Below are positions 41,844 to 55,113 of a DNA stretch of 64,000 nucleotides, piece by piece; position 1 is the stretch's first letter, and every line of letters starts with the position of its first letter. A program made the translations under genes and the position numbers. The notes beneath the pieces are model-generated. The model made no database searches and was not told the origin of the DNA. It saw nothing but the letters and a program-made list of their open reading frames with translations. This DNA comes from Sanguinoderma infundibulare (Eukaryota > Basidiomycota > Agaricomycetes > Polyporales > Polyporaceae). Location of the stretch: the NCBI GenBank assembly GCA_032821775.1, contig JAVLRN010000001.1, forward strand, positions 4,712,001 through 4,776,000, written 5' to 3'.

Positions 41844-43282
41844 TCAGGGCACTGTCGCGATGTCAGGCCAGTCGCTCTGGAAGGTCCGCGTCAGATCATT
41901 CTCTATCGGAGAGAAATTGACCGCGACGAGCACAATGATGAGCATAGGATAGATGGCCTAATGCATCGTGTAGTGAGCTTAGAGTTTATATACAAGTCTC
42001 GACGGAGAACTCACGACAATGGGTACGAAGCAGCCAAATGTGTAGTTTGCCTCCGCTCGAAGAAGCCCTTTTTGATCGGGGTGCAACGGGGTGTCCGGTT
42101 GGGCCGGTCCGAGTTCGTAGAGCACGAGCAGGATCTATGGCGGCGGTTATGAATATTCGTGACCTACAATGAAGCTTAAAAAACGCACTAATAAAATGCA
42201 GTATACTGTACCCGATTCGATTAATAAGACGAGCACCTTCGCAGCCCTTGCTCCAGGTTTGCCACCGAAGCTTCCACGTAACAGTGTCCAATGTTGCCTG
42301 TCGAACCCTGGTCTTAGCCATAACCATTATTCAATACCCAACCAAATGAATGCACACCAGGTTTTGTATGCGATTAGGAATGTAGCTAGCGCGTTCGTCG
42401 ACAGCGACAGCACCGCCGTGATTTTCGAGAATGTGCCCGCCTGGAAGATGTAGTTCAGAAAGAGGCATGGACATTGATGGCAAGGACATTCGCGATCCCC
42501 CAGCACGATGGATGTGATCCCGAATCCTGGCCGAGACGTGTAAGCGAAGGACATATATTACGGGGGGACTAGTCTAATCACGACGTACCGAGTGTCAGCA
42601 CGACGAGCACTATCCCCACATAGTATACCACCCTGTTCCGCCACACGGCGCATGCTCGCCACCATACAATGCTGTCGCCCAACACAACCTAGTCCGTGAT
42701 ATCAGCTGAGAGACCGGGACGAAATGCAGCACACAGAAGCCGACTCGCATTGAAGCCCAGAGCCATCGTCATGATCATCGACTGCGTCGCCACCCGCCGA
42801 CTAAGCTCCTCGACGTCAGCGTCTGTGTATGAGTTGACAAATAGCCCATCTCGCGCGCTGGAGACGGCTCGATCTGCGCTGGCAATGTACCACCCTCTTG
42901 CGGCCATCCATATTGTCGTTGAGGCATAAAGCAGCAGTGTGCTCAGAAGGAGCACTCGTCCCGGGGTTTGTCTGAGTCTGTTTCCGCTGCAGCGCTCTGT
43001 GAACCGAAGGATTTTCGCTCGAAAGGAAGGTCGTGCACATACAGCAAGAAGGATATGGCCACCAACACGAGTGCCGTGAGGATACCTATCATCACCACGA
43101 TGAGAAGGTGTTAGCTGAAGTAAATGTCGGAGAAGCAGGCACGCACCTAACAGGACACTCGACAGCGCGACCTCGAGCGCAACGTACTGCAGGTCGGCTG
43201 CGAAAAACTGGGTAATGTGGAGTGCAAGCGCGTTGGCCTCGACATAGCGGCTGCCTGCTGGGGTGGAAATATCGAAGGACAT
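41844..43282 (-). CDS. seven-transmembrane-type membrane protein (unit B)
   Basis: Same eight-exon structure as the unit A gene, shifted by 11,904. It differs by about a dozen substitutions, several amino-acid changing (ASADRAVSSARDG, SYTDADVEEL where A has ASAGRAVSGARDG, SYRDADAEEL; a Ser to Trp change near the C-terminus). No frameshift, stop or splice-site loss was found. Confidence 0.78.
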
Positions 43283-43551
43283 GGCACATGGAAGGCTGGG
43301 GTTCAGAAACAGCTTTGGTGGGGTGAAGGCCGAATGGACGCAGAGTCCCTGCCTAATTATATCAGCGAGCGCGATCGGTCCAGGCACCAGTTAGAGTAAT
43401 AGGCGATGGTCTACGGCGAAACTGGTGCCCGGCTCACCTCTGCCACCTGCCACTGGCGACGTCAGTCATCGTCCTACGTGGTGGCGCAACATAAGCCGTC
43501 AACCACCTCCTGAGATGAAACAGAACTGCACAGTCCGACGATAACGGAGGT

Positions 43552-44168
43552 TCAGCGAACCGGGAGGGTGTTGAGATGAAAAAGCTGCGCAAGACTCACA
43601 GCGGGAGATGTCCGTCCCACAGAGCACAGGGCCTCTATTCGGATCAGGTTTACAAGTCTGCCTATGTAGGCAACAGCCTGTAGGACCGCAGAGTGGCTTG
43701 TCCTCCCGGCGGGGCTGCTAAAACTAGCCAACTGGAACGTCGGTATTGAAGACTGAACAAGATGAATTAAATCAACGACCATGAGGAGGATTCGTTCGGA
43801 CCTCGCTTGAGCAGATGGGACTTGGAAGAGCGGAGAGAAAAGGAGGGTGACGTACGAATGCAATGTCTCTTTGATGATGCGCGAATGTCCTTCGATAGCA
43901 GGTCCAGATACGCATTCCATTTGTCTCCCACTGCCTTCGAGAATGAAAAGATTCTGACTGTGAGGATGGTCCACTGAGAGCACGACTCAGCACAGTTTAC
44001 AAAGATCGATGAGAAACTCCTCACCCTCGATGTCCGAGTCCAAGCGTTAAGGATGGTCCACCTTAAGGGAGCGGCAAGCGCCGACGGAGACGAGACACGA
44101 TCGAGGGACGTGCGGTGGAGCGAGCGGGGAGAGATGCACGAAGGAAGGACATGAATCGACTGCTCCAT
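43552..44168 (-). other. unrecognised minus-strand open frames (unit B)
   Basis: Copy of 31,649-32,265 with two or three substitutions. Confidence 0.25.
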
Positions 44169-44785
44169 GGGACTCAGACCCGTGTTTTCTGCTCAACTTG
44201 CCACGCGAGCGCACGCGATCTTGCGATCATCTCCCTGGGCGCTCATCCTCCGAACCCTATGTCCGGCATATGCCGTGACGCGTGGCAAGCCTGTCGTTTT
44301 CGTTCCCCTTTCAGCTCGGACAAAGCGGGACGCGCTCACCGTCGCCACCGCCAGTAAGTATCCATTGTACACATGCACGTCCGCTGTGTTGACCAATTTC
44401 CATAGCAACAACCCTTGGACAGCGCGCTTCACTCCCATTCTCCCAACCCTCGGTCCTATATACGCACGTAACCTCACAGTCCGAGTCTTTGCCCACCCGT
44501 CTGCGTCAGTGACTGCCCGACCAAATCGCTGCCCCTCCTACGCTTCGATCGGCACACATCCGTCGGTGCCGCACCACTCTGTGAATCTGAACCCTCCTCG
44601 AACCGCACACAAGCTTGCCCGCTTGCCCGCCCGCCCGCCCACGGTGCATGGTCATGATGCCCCAACGGGAGCCGATGCACCGACCTATCAAGATGCCGGT
44701 GGCATGGTACCTCCCAAACACGCCCGCCACCGGCATGCAGACACCAGCACCCTCAGACGACGGGACAAACCTCGTAACACGCTGA

Positions 44786-45010
44786 TACTACACAAGCTTC
44801 CACGCACCGCCGCTCCCCTTCCTCGCCAACTGCTACGCGAACGGCATCCCCACCCCCAAGGCCAAGCAGGACTTTGGCCGCGCCTTCCCCCTCTTCGTCC
44901 TCGCCGCAGAACACGGCCACCTCGACCCGTCCTGCCATGTCGGCTGCAAGAATGGCTAGGGCTGCCGCCGCGAGTGCGCAAAGGAGCGTGCTCACGCGAT
45001 CTGCAACTGC
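44786..45010 (+). pseudogene. Sel1-repeat fragment (unit B)
   Basis: Copy of 32,883-33,107 with the same in-frame TAG. Confidence 0.6.
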
Positions 45011-45459
45011 CTCGTATTTGTCAGTAACAATTCGCGCACCACAATAGTTATAATGAATCACTTACCCAAACTTCTCGTCGCTGGCCGTTGTCGGCACTCG
45101 GGGCAGCGACAAACATGACGTGGTCGTCTGTGAATGGCGTGCATGTGCACAAACGCACACACAGACCGCGTCGATGACGAGGCTTTGGGCCAGCAGAACA
45201 GAGGTGGTTGCTCTGTGCAGGGAGAAGGGAGGATGGGCTTTAACCGTCATTCATCGCTGGATTTATACTGATCCCATTCAAGTTCTCGCGCACAGACCCA
45301 TCCCATCCGCCCGGCGCCCCGCCATTCGGTCAAACCCTCCCTCCGCTCTCTCCCCGGTCAAACACCGCCGCAAATTGATGTCGAGCGCTGCGGTTGCCAC
45401 TCAATATCCCACGTAATGTCCAGCTGCTTCCCTCCTCAATTCTTTCCATAACTAAACCC

Positions 45460-45555
45460 GCAGCCAAGTTGGCGTCCTCGAAGAGGGAGACGAGGTAAGC
45501 CTCGGCGGCCTCCTGGAGGGATATGACGGCAGAGGACTGGAAGCGGAGATCGGTC
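45460..45555 (-). pseudogene. histone H3 fragment, antisense copy (unit B)
   Basis: Copy of 33,557-33,652; same truncated helix-2 piece. Confidence 0.8.
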
Positions 45556-45881
45556 TAAACAGCCATGCGGTCAAGTCCCTGCAACAGAACCACCCAAGCA
45601 CTGATGCGCCGACCATCGTCACTCCCATGGCTTCTCCGTCGTCGCATCTTCCTGCCGAGATGCATCCCAATTTCGGCCTCCATCCGCCTGCTGTCCAGTG
45701 TGCTCACACGTCCGGAAGGATCATGAATTTCGGCTGCAGCGGTATGGTTCTCCAATTGCATTGATTCTGGCACGATCGCACCCTGATGCTAGGACTCCGC
45801 TGTTAAGCGAGATGAGGACCCTGTGTCCTCGGCGTCCGCACCATCACATGCCCACGTTGGACCCACCCGTCCGTGCGATTT

Positions 45882-46310
45882 TCACTGTCGGCCGCCACTC
45901 CGATTGGTGGAACTCGTACTGGTGAGCGAGTCAGTACTCTCGATGGCGGCTGAAGGCTGCATTGGGCTCCACGCAGTGGAGTCCCCGCCTTGATGAGGGC
46001 CACCAGCTTGAGGAGGGATCCGTGATCTGTGCAGGAGGATGGTATGGGCAGGTGCGGAGGAAATATGGGACTGAGAGATATCAAAAGAACTGATGAGCGA
46101 TGATGTTGAGTGGGCAAAGCTGACGTCCATCGGCGACGACGAGCTCAATGACGACTTGGAGGGACCGAGAGAGACGCGTCTGTTGTCCCGTGCGACTGTC
46201 TTTGGACCCGGACCTCTGCGCAAGTAGTGCACGATTGACTTGCGGGCACGAAACATGGCGAACCCAGCCGCACCGCAGAAGATACCAAGAGTAGCAGCGA
46301 TGGTGCTCAC
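45882..46310 (-). pseudogene. membrane-anchor protein fragment (unit B)
   Basis: Copy of 33,979-34,407 with a few substitutions (RRVSLGPS for RRISLGPS). Confidence 0.4.
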
Positions 46311-46807
46311 AACCGACGGTGTCTTCGATGTCAGTGTCGATCATCCAGTCTGCTTGATTCCAGCCGACAGCGGGTATCCAGGAGCATTCACTCAAGGCTG
46401 CGGGGGAGCTTCATGCGAGGCAGTGGTGAGACGTCGGCGAGCGGAGAGGTACGTCCAGCTTCCAGGGTCTGTCAATTCCATACATGCTCGGCTAATGCAT
46501 GACATTTGATGCAGCGTCTTAGTCTGAGAAAGTCGGTTAGCTGCTCGAAATTTATTATGTTTCATCTGCAGCGAGCACAGGGTTTCTCTCAGATACAAAC
46601 TGTGGCAGGCAGGCAGCTAGACGGTTAGGTACAAGCAGGAGTGAGAGTCAGCGAGCCGATTGAACTAGAAGCTCAAACCCTTTCGACCGGCAACAGAACC
46701 ACCCAACCGCCGGGGAGGACACATGCTATGGCGGCTGATATCGGTCGCTGCCAAGCCCGGATGTTACGTGAAATAGTAATTTCGTTGCATCATGATCCGC
46801 ACCCACA

Positions 46808-47203
46808 TTAACGCTTGTTAGCCCAGGTTTACGCTAACCCTAGGTTAAGCTCGGATTAAGCAAAGCAAAGCTTCAGCCGCAACATTTTGTCTCGAGTCAT
46901 ATCCATAACACTCTCCTCATAATTGGACTTGAGCAGGCTTCGTGAATAGTTGTTCAGCTGAGGAAATAAGTTGGCAGAGGCGCATGTCTAAGTAGGGTTA
47001 GCATTAGCCTAGGGTTAAGCCCGGGATGGGTTTTTGTAGAGATTCCTGCAGAGTGTGGTTCGCATAAATCAATTGGGCCAACAGTCGACATCATTTTCAA
47101 ACAATCTAGCTCGGAACAAGGTCAGCAGACAGTCTTCAGCTCGGCTGCCACTGTTTATCGCAGGTTAGTGTTAGGGTTAGTAGCTCGGGTTAGTGATAGA
47201 GTG
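46808..47203. repeat. degenerate telomere-like motifs (unit B)
   Basis: Copy of 34,905-35,300. Confidence 0.6.
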
Positions 47204-47810
47204 TACTTTTGAGGCGGGATGAGCTCACAAATTTGTATTATTTCATTCTGACCTTGTATCTACTAGTCAGAATGCGATATTCCATCAGAAATCGAGCAGA
47301 AGAAACACTTTGGACAGAGAGGCAAGGCCAGACGAGCAGGAGTGTGACCGTGATTGGGTTCAGCGCTGACACTACGACGGGCCATGAAAGAAGACGTGGT
47401 GCGCATGGCTATACTCTAGCTGACGGAAGTGATCTTCGGGGGTCATGAAAGCCAGCCCGGGCCGTTCCGGACATTGGTCTACTCACCCATCGAAGCGATC
47501 CTGGAGTCCGAGGATGTTCGAGCGACTGGGTGAGCGCCTCCACTTCCGCATTTGGCAGTGGCCATACGTTCGGTTCCGCACTGCACTCCTTTGCTCCCGA
47601 CCACCACCATCCGACTCCGATACCCGACACTCGTGCCAGATGTTACACTTGGGCTTAGATTGGCATCAATGCTCTGTTACTGCGACGCTTGACTCGACTT
47701 GGCCGCAACCTCTCGATACTGGAACTGCTCCATCTGGCTCTATACGGTATTTGTTGGTGCGCCATCCCTGAAGACAACAACACAAGCTCAACATGATTCC
47801 CAACAGTTGG

Positions 47811-48481
47811 ATCGGATTGTGCCACGCGACGAAATCCGCCAAGCTGATCTTCGCCTCGTCATCCGGGATGCGAGCAGCTACGACTACGCAAGACAACATA
47901 TCGGCTCCGTGATGCGCCCTCAGCTGGCTTGATGCGGTATGCGCCCGCAACGTGGACGGCCAGGTGAGTTTATTTATGATTCGAGTTTCTCTTGCGGTGT
48001 GAGCTCTGTGTCCGGAGTACGGGCTCTGTCAGATGGACAGCTCTCTTTGGGACAGTATGGTGAGCTATCATGAATTTGCGTGCACAAACGGCTCGGGCTC
48101 GGCCTCCAGGGCGACTTCAGGGACAAGCCGAACTGGTGCGGCAGGCAGATCCAGCATGTCGCCAGGCTCGAGGAGGCCGGCGATGGTTTCCCGCTCATTC
48201 ACGTGAAGATGGATATGTGCAAGTCGATGCGCCTTGCTCATTTTCCCACCTCCCAGTGGATGCTGCAGCCCGGCTACAGTCATTGACAGCCGTGCCGATG
48301 ATCTCCGCGCGTTCTTCACCCAGAAGTTTGTGTTGTGCGCCCATGTTTTCGTCGCGTTCGGCGTAAAGGATAAAAACGTCTTTTTCATATGCACTTCGGA
48401 GGAGTACGAGCGTGCTGCTCACATCCCAGACGATGGACAGAGGATCAGCTTGATGGATTTCGTCGCGTGGCACAATCCGAT
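47811..48481. repeat. inverted repeat of a coding-like segment (unit B)
   Basis: Copy of 35,908-36,578. The right arm has changed at several sites (AAHIPDDGQRISLMDF). Confidence 0.65.
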
Positions 48482-49053
48482 CGACCGCAACACTCAGAGC
48501 GGAGATCAGAGACACTTAATCATTCAGGGAAGGGCAGACACTCGGCCCGAACATGTACGCACATCCATTCTCGTCGGTCAGTGGCCAATGCCCGGTTGCA
48601 AAATTTTGCAGATGATACGCGAGCAGGGTCCTAGGCGCGTCGCCTCTTCTCAAGCTACGGCATCTTCTGTCCGAGTTTAGTGCATGTATCCCGAGTGCAA
48701 TATTGTGTTTCATGTCAAGGCGTCTGGATATGCGCGAACTGAAGGTGAAGGCCGTGGCGGCTGCAGGCGTGTTGTAGGCGAGTGCATTGTATGTACATGG
48801 CCGAGCCGGAGCAAATGGAGTCCGTATCAAAGCATGGAGCCCACATCGGGTCGCTCCTGGAGCATCCGCCTGCCATCCACACAGACAACCTTCTTTATGG
48901 TTGTCTGGTGTTCGACGGCCCGAGAAGTTCATTGCTCATGATGTTGTAGCTTGAGGACTCAGTAAATCGACAAGTCAAGCTCGTCGGAAGGGAACTCGGC
49001 TTGTGGATGTCCAATGTATGCGCCTTGTATTCACGTACAGTCTTCAGGGCCAT
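48234..49053 (+). pseudogene. decayed protein of unknown family (unit B)
   Basis: Copy of 36,331-37,150. Confidence 0.35.
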
Positions 49054-50404
49054 TGTTGATCTCGGATCTGACCCGTACTGCAACAGAACCACCCAAGCGC
49101 GGGTATCGCCTCACCCAGGTACCCGCACTCATGGCGCCTCGCTGGCGGTCAGGATACTGCACAAGTCTGCGGCATTCGATGGCGCGCAGTTTGCCGTTGA
49201 TGCCGGGTATGTGTGTCTCCCCGTTCTTTCAGAAAATATGATGACAATGGGGCTGTGGTTCCATCAGCTTTACGACCCTTCCATGCTCGACGTCCGTGAC
49301 TGTGGTGACCCTGTCTGCTTGGATTCAGCGGAGAGGTGCACAAACACGAAGACGGGAAGCGGGAAGGCAGCGTTTCGCTTGAAGAGCCGTGCAAGGCAGG
49401 GCAGTTCAGAGATTTGACAAGTGAGCAACGATTTGGAAGACCATACGTGTACGAATATCGATCAAGGCTGCTGCCGCGGCAGGGCGATATGTGGAGATCA
49501 GAGGCCTGCGTGCGAACTGTGGAGGACTCGGGGATGGGTGGAGTCTCGGAAGAAGGCAGTGCCTGCTTCCTGGCGGATCGGGGCTGACGTTTCGGTGAGC
49601 AGAGCATTTCCGTAACTTCCATTCTGCCCGTAGAGTGTGGTCCATCGTCATAATACTGATTCGGTTTCCCTCCTCCATGCCCCGCAGTCTGTGATCATTG
49701 GTACAGGCATACGTCCGTGGGCTGATTGTGCGCAGTGGACGTTTGGGCGGGGCAGCTCGATTTACCATCGCAGAGATGTTACCGATGGCCGAGGACCGAG
49801 GTCAGCGTTCACGGCATATCAGTGGAAGCAAACGAGGCTAACCTCCGTAGCCCTTTTCTGTAGTCAAGATCCGTTGTGACGTCGGTTGTCCTCTTCGGTG
49901 GGTCGACAAACACCGTTCGTACCGAGTATGCGGTACGTCCTTCCCGTCACACTCGCTGGCATCTTCGGCGCTGATTACGTTACAGTTCCGCGACTGCTCA
50001 ATTTTAGCCCCCGTCACATTCTCACACCCACCAGGGTCTGCGCCGCCACCCTTGCTGTATCTTCGAGTGAACCGCTGTCGACGCCAATCTCACCCTCTTC
50101 CCCCCCCCAGCTCCTCGCCTGCCCCTCATCGTGTTCGCGCCCTCCCCGTCATCGTGTTTGTGCCTTCCCCCGTGTCCAACCTCTATGTATGCTCCCCGGC
50201 GCCCATTCACTGTGTAATAATGCGGTCTGGATCCCATTTCCACGACGTGCTGGTGAGTGGGGCTCCGTCGCTGTCCACACCCGCCGACTGTTACTTACTA
50301 TTGCGCCGTCCAGGTTCCTTTCTATCTCGCATCCCCACACCCACCTCTTCGCCACTGTCGCGTCGTCCAGAGAAACGGCTTTCGACTCCCCCGGCATTCC
50401 TTGT

Positions 50405-50632
50405 ACCGCTCTCCGCTTCCCGTCCTCTGCCGTCATGACCCTCCGAGAGGCCACCGAGGCTTACCTCGTCTCCCTCTTCGAGGACATCAACTTGGCTGCC
50501 ATGCACGTGAAGCGTGTGACCATCCAGTCCAAGGACCTCGTATGTCTCCAGCCATCTGTGTTGTGGCCATCATGTGCTCACTGGATCTATTCTCAGGCTC
50601 TTGCTCGTCGTCTCAGAGGCAAGAGGTCTTAA
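50405..50632 (+). pseudogene. histone H3 C-terminal fragment with intron (unit B)
   Basis: Copy of 38,502-38,729, including the 57-base intron. Confidence 0.75.
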
Positions 50633-51218
50633 GCGGATAGCTCGCCCGGTATTGTTCTAGGCCTGATACCCCCGCTTCGTCATATTCGCTCGACTTGCCT
50701 GTCCGTGGCAGCGGGTATGCGGACGATCTCAGGACATCGCTGCCGCGTTTCCGTCGGTCGGCAGTTGTGCCATGGCCCTCGAACATGCGACCGGTGCGTG
50801 GCTTTTGTGCGCCGTCTGTTGTACTTGATTTAAACGCGATTCTTATAATTTTGTAGCTGCGCACGCCAACATCCTGTCCGCACGAACCGCGACTGTCCGG
50901 CAGCGGCATGCGGCACAATACACCCCCGTCCCTTGTCTCCGGCACCCCTGTGTGCCTCGACTGCGCCTGGGCGTCGAGGATATAGGATGTGCGGCTTCCA
51001 TTTGAGCACGTCGCGTGCGCGTACCGAGCTCCGTCCTCACTGCAAGACAAATACGAATACGACCGCTGCGGCGGCCTGGGGTGTTGTCTCTCATATTGGC
51101 ATGCACACTCGACCTCGCGCGTACCACGTCTTGTCCCCGCTCGAAGATGCGCACGACGATCCAAACATCGCGCGCGACTTCGAAGGGCTCGCGCACGAAC
51201 TCGAGCTCTTGGACGTCG

Positions 51219-51838
51219 CTCGGCGTCGAGAAGCGCGTCCAGTCCCCCCTCCTCGAGTCGTCCTCCATCGAGAAGATCATGGAGATCGACCGCAAGCTCA
51301 ACTGCACCATGTCTGGCCTCACCAATGATGCCCGCACCACTATCGACCACGCCCGGGCCCGAGTCACCGCTCAGAACCACGCATTCACCTACAACGAGCA
51401 CATCAAGGTCGAGAGCATCACCCAGGCCATGTACAACCTCACGCTGCGGTTCGCGGAGAGCATGCACGGCGAGGACGCGATGATGAGTCGGCCGTTCGGA
51501 GTTGCGCTCTTGATTGCGGCAATCGACGCGCTTGGGCCACAATTGTGAGTGTTCCGTCTCGCGCATTCTTGCACCTTCTCATGATGTGCCTCTGTGTGGA
51601 GGTTTCGCACTGATCCCTCTGGTACATGTGTCCAGCATGATGCGAAGGAGATCGGCTCCGGCTCGGAGGCGGCGCAGAGTGAACTGCAAGATAAGTGGCA
51701 CAAGGTAAGTCTGCCTGTCCCCCGCCTCGTACAAATTCCATGCCATGCTCATCGTAAACCGGCAGCGAAGTTCAGATACTCGTTCTCGGCAGGTGATGGA
51801 GGAGAAGCTCGAGCACCACAACGTGCAACTCGCTCAGG
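51219..51838 (+). pseudogene. proteasome alpha-5, truncated (unit B)
   Basis: Copy of 39,316-39,935 with the same truncations. Confidence 0.8.
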
Positions 51839-52690
51839 TGCGCCGCCCTAGACGAATATCATGCGCACGAAGGAGGAGGCCATCGAGACTTGAAGGGCTG
51901 CTGCAGCGGCATCAATGGCTCGCCACCGCACAGAGCGAGGACAGTTCGCACTCGCGCAGCAGCGACCTTGGTTTCTTCGGTCCAGTACGTGTATTGTTGC
52001 GTATTCGGAGCTATGGCCTGGCTTTTCGATCTGTAAGTCCAGGTGCAGGAGCCGTTTGGCTAGCGAGGTCGGCGAGATCAGCGACGTCATCTCAACCGAC
52101 TGCGGGCGTCGGATGCTCAGTTGGCGGCGGGGGGTGTCTCTGTGGAGTGGGTAAATTAGCTGTTCACCTCCTGTACATACTCCACACAATGGAATTTTTT
52201 GTATACGTCTCTTTCGAGTGTGCCTCCGATGCGGGAACGTCGAGGTCTCAAAAATGAGTGTATTTGCGGGTGGACTTTAAACACAAGTCCTCAGCCCCCT
52301 CGCCCGATTCCTGGTCCACAGCTACCTCACAACAACCATCCCCCGTGCCCAACCCAGCCCCCAGCAACGTCCCTCACCCCGAAACTGCCCCCAGTTCCAT
52401 CCCTCGCCCACAAACCGGCCCCCGTGCTCAAAACAGCCCCAGTTCTCCGCTCCCAAACTACCCCCAAGTTCTACCTCCAAGTTCTCTCCCTAAGTCCCTG
52501 TTTGTTTCTCTGGCAAGAAGACGATCAGACCCTGGAACAAACACCGCCGATTGCCGCACCCCCGATCCAGCGACGTGTCGTTGTCGCTCGCATCCGTGCT
52601 CGTTGTCCTCGTGTCCCTCTCCCCATCTGCACTCACCCTCGTTCTCGCTCTCGCTCTCTCGCTCTCGCTCTCTCGCTCTCCCTCACGAAC
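51839..52690. other. array junction B/C
   Basis: Same layout as junction A/B but with a longer Pro-rich stretch (52,296-52,480, repeated GCCCCCAG and CCCAGTTC motifs) that is partly deleted in A/B. The CTCGCTCT microsatellite is also longer (52,641-52,682). Confidence 0.7.
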
Positions 52691-53226
52691 GCCTCCGCCC
52701 TCTCACGCAAGATCCGATTCAAACACTCCTCCGCCCTCCTCGACACCTCATCGAAGATCTGGTACCTCTCCTGCCGCCGAGCCTTCTCCCCGTCGTGCTC
52801 CACCGCAATGTCGCACCAGATCCGCATCAGCTGCCTCACGGCCTCGTTCTGCGTCTGCAGCCCGTGCACACCCCGCGTCTCGAACGTGTCCTCGCCCGTC
52901 TTCGTCCCGTAGTGCGCCCGCAGGATCCGCTCGACGTGCTTCACCGCCCGCCCCTTGTCACCCACCTCCCTGAAGCACTCGTTGATCCGCCGCAGCCGCT
53001 CCCCGCTCCCCCAGAACTCGCGGTTGGCAAACGTCAGCGCCTCGAGCTCCAGCCGCGCCTGGTGCCGCGCCGTCTCGTCCAGCTCCCGCTTCTCCAACGT
53101 GCGGAACTCGCCCACCAGCAACTTGCTGAAGACGCGTGGCAGCCGCGGGTCGAGCACGCGCCGCAGGTTGTACGCCACGCGGAAGAGCGCGCGCGAGGAG
53201 ATCGCGCGTAGAACGTCGATCGTGAT
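52633..53226 (-). pseudogene. DUF6535 last exon, deleted and truncated (unit C)
   Basis: It has both defects: the in-frame 450-base deletion of unit A (VLRAIS joined to SRALFRVAYN) and the altered 3' end of unit B (AFVRESERARAR...). Confidence 0.75.
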
Positions 53227-53407
53227 CTATGTGTCATCGGCCTGAAAGGGCGTTGCGTTTTGGTGGACGACGATCGTTACAGGAGATGCCAGACGGAGGC
53301 CACGGAAGGCTGACAGCGACGATGTAGCTGGGTAAACCTGGACTCATTCGTCTTGGATGCTGGAGCATGCCAATTTCCGGATGACGGCATCCAATGTGCA
53401 TCCACAG

Positions 53408-54843
53408 TCAGGGCACTGTCGCGATGTCAGGCGAGTCGCTCTGGAAGCTCCGCGTCAGATCATTCTCTATCGGAGAGAAATTGACCGCGACGAGCACAAT
53501 GATGAGCATAGGATAGATGGCCTAATGCATCGTGTAGTGAGCTTAGAGTTTATATACAAGTTTCGACGGAGAACTCACGACAATGGGTACGAAGCAGCCA
53601 AATGTGTAGTTTGCCTCCGCTCGAAGAAGCCCTTTTTGATCGGGGTGCAACGGGGTGTCCGGTTGGGCCGGTCCGAGTTCGTAGAGCACGAGCAGGATCT
53701 ATGGCGGCGGTTATGAATATTCGTGACCGACAGTGAAGCTTAAAAAACGCACTAATAAAATGCAGTATACTGCACCCGATTCGATTAATAAGACGAGCAC
53801 CTTCGCAGCCCTTGCTCCAGGTTTGCCACCGAAGCTTCCACGTAACAGTGCCCAATGTTGCCTGTCGCCTGGTCTTAGTCATAACCATTATTCAGTGCCC
53901 CACCAAATGAATGCACACCAGGCTTTGTACGCGATTATGAATGTAGCTAGCGCGTTCGTCGACAGTGACAGCACCGCCGTGATTTTCGAGAATGTGCCCG
54001 CCTGGAAGATGTAGTTCGGAAAGAGACATGGACATTGATGGCAAGGACATTTGCGATCCCCCAGCACGATGGATGTGATCCCAAATCCTGGCCGAGACGT
54101 GTAAGCGAATGACATATATTACGGGGGGACTAGTCTAATCACGACGTACCGAGTGTGAGCACGACGAGCACTATCCCCACATAGTATACCACCCTGTTCC
54201 GCCACACGGCGCATGCTCGCCACCATACAATGCTGTCGCCCAACACAACCTAGTCCGTGATATCAACTGAGATACCAGGACGAAAGGCAGCACACAGAAG
54301 CCGACTCACATTGAAGCCCAGAGCCATCGTCATGATCATCGACTGCGTCGCCACCCGTCGACTAAGCTCCTCGGCGTCGGCGTCTCTGTATGAGTTGACA
54401 AATAGCCCATCTCGCGCGCCGGAGACGGCTCGACCTGCGCTGGCAATGTACCACCCTCTTGCGGCCATCCATATCGCCGTTGAGGCGTAGAGCAGCAGGG
54501 TGCTCAGAAGGAGGACTTGTCCCGGGGTGTGCCTGAGTCTGTTTCCGCTGCAGCGCTCTGTGAACCGAAGGATTTTCGCTCGAAAGGAAGGTCGTGCACA
54601 TACAGCAAGAAGGATATGGCCACCAGTACGAGTGCCGTGAGGATACCTATCATCACCACGATGAGAAGGTGTTAGCTGAAGTAAATGTCGGAGAAGTAGG
54701 CACGCACCTAACAGGACACTCGACAGTGCGACCTCGAGTGCAACGTACTGCAGGTCGGCTGCGAAAAACTGGGTAATGTGGAGTGCAAGCGCGTTGGCCT
54801 CGATATAGCGGCTGCCTGCTGGGGTGGAAATATCGAAGGACAT
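53408..54843 (-). CDS. seven-transmembrane-type membrane protein (unit C)
   Basis: Same eight exons as in unit A. The intron before HWALLRG is three bases shorter, with donor, branch region and acceptor retained. Exon 3 is identical to unit A in the stretch where unit B differs. No inactivating change found. Confidence 0.78.
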
Positions 54844-55113
54844 GACACATGGAAGGCTGGGGTTCAGAAACAGCTTTGGTGGGGTGAAGGCTGAATGGAC
54901 GCAGAGTCCACTGCCGAATTATATCAGCGAGCGGGATCGGTCCAGGCACCAGTTAGAGTAATAGGCGATGGTCTACGGCGAAACTGGTGCCCGGCTCACC
55001 TCTGCCACCTGCCACCGGCGACGTCAGTCATCGTCCTACGTGGTGGCGCAACATAAGCCGTCAACCACCTCCTGAGATGAAACTGAACTGCACATTCCGA
55101 CGATAACGGAGGT

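Larger units (their letters stand above)
40677..52690. repeat. tandem array, unit B
   Basis: Second copy, about 12.0 kb; longer than A mainly by the 450 bases of DUF6535 that A lacks. Confidence 0.9.
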
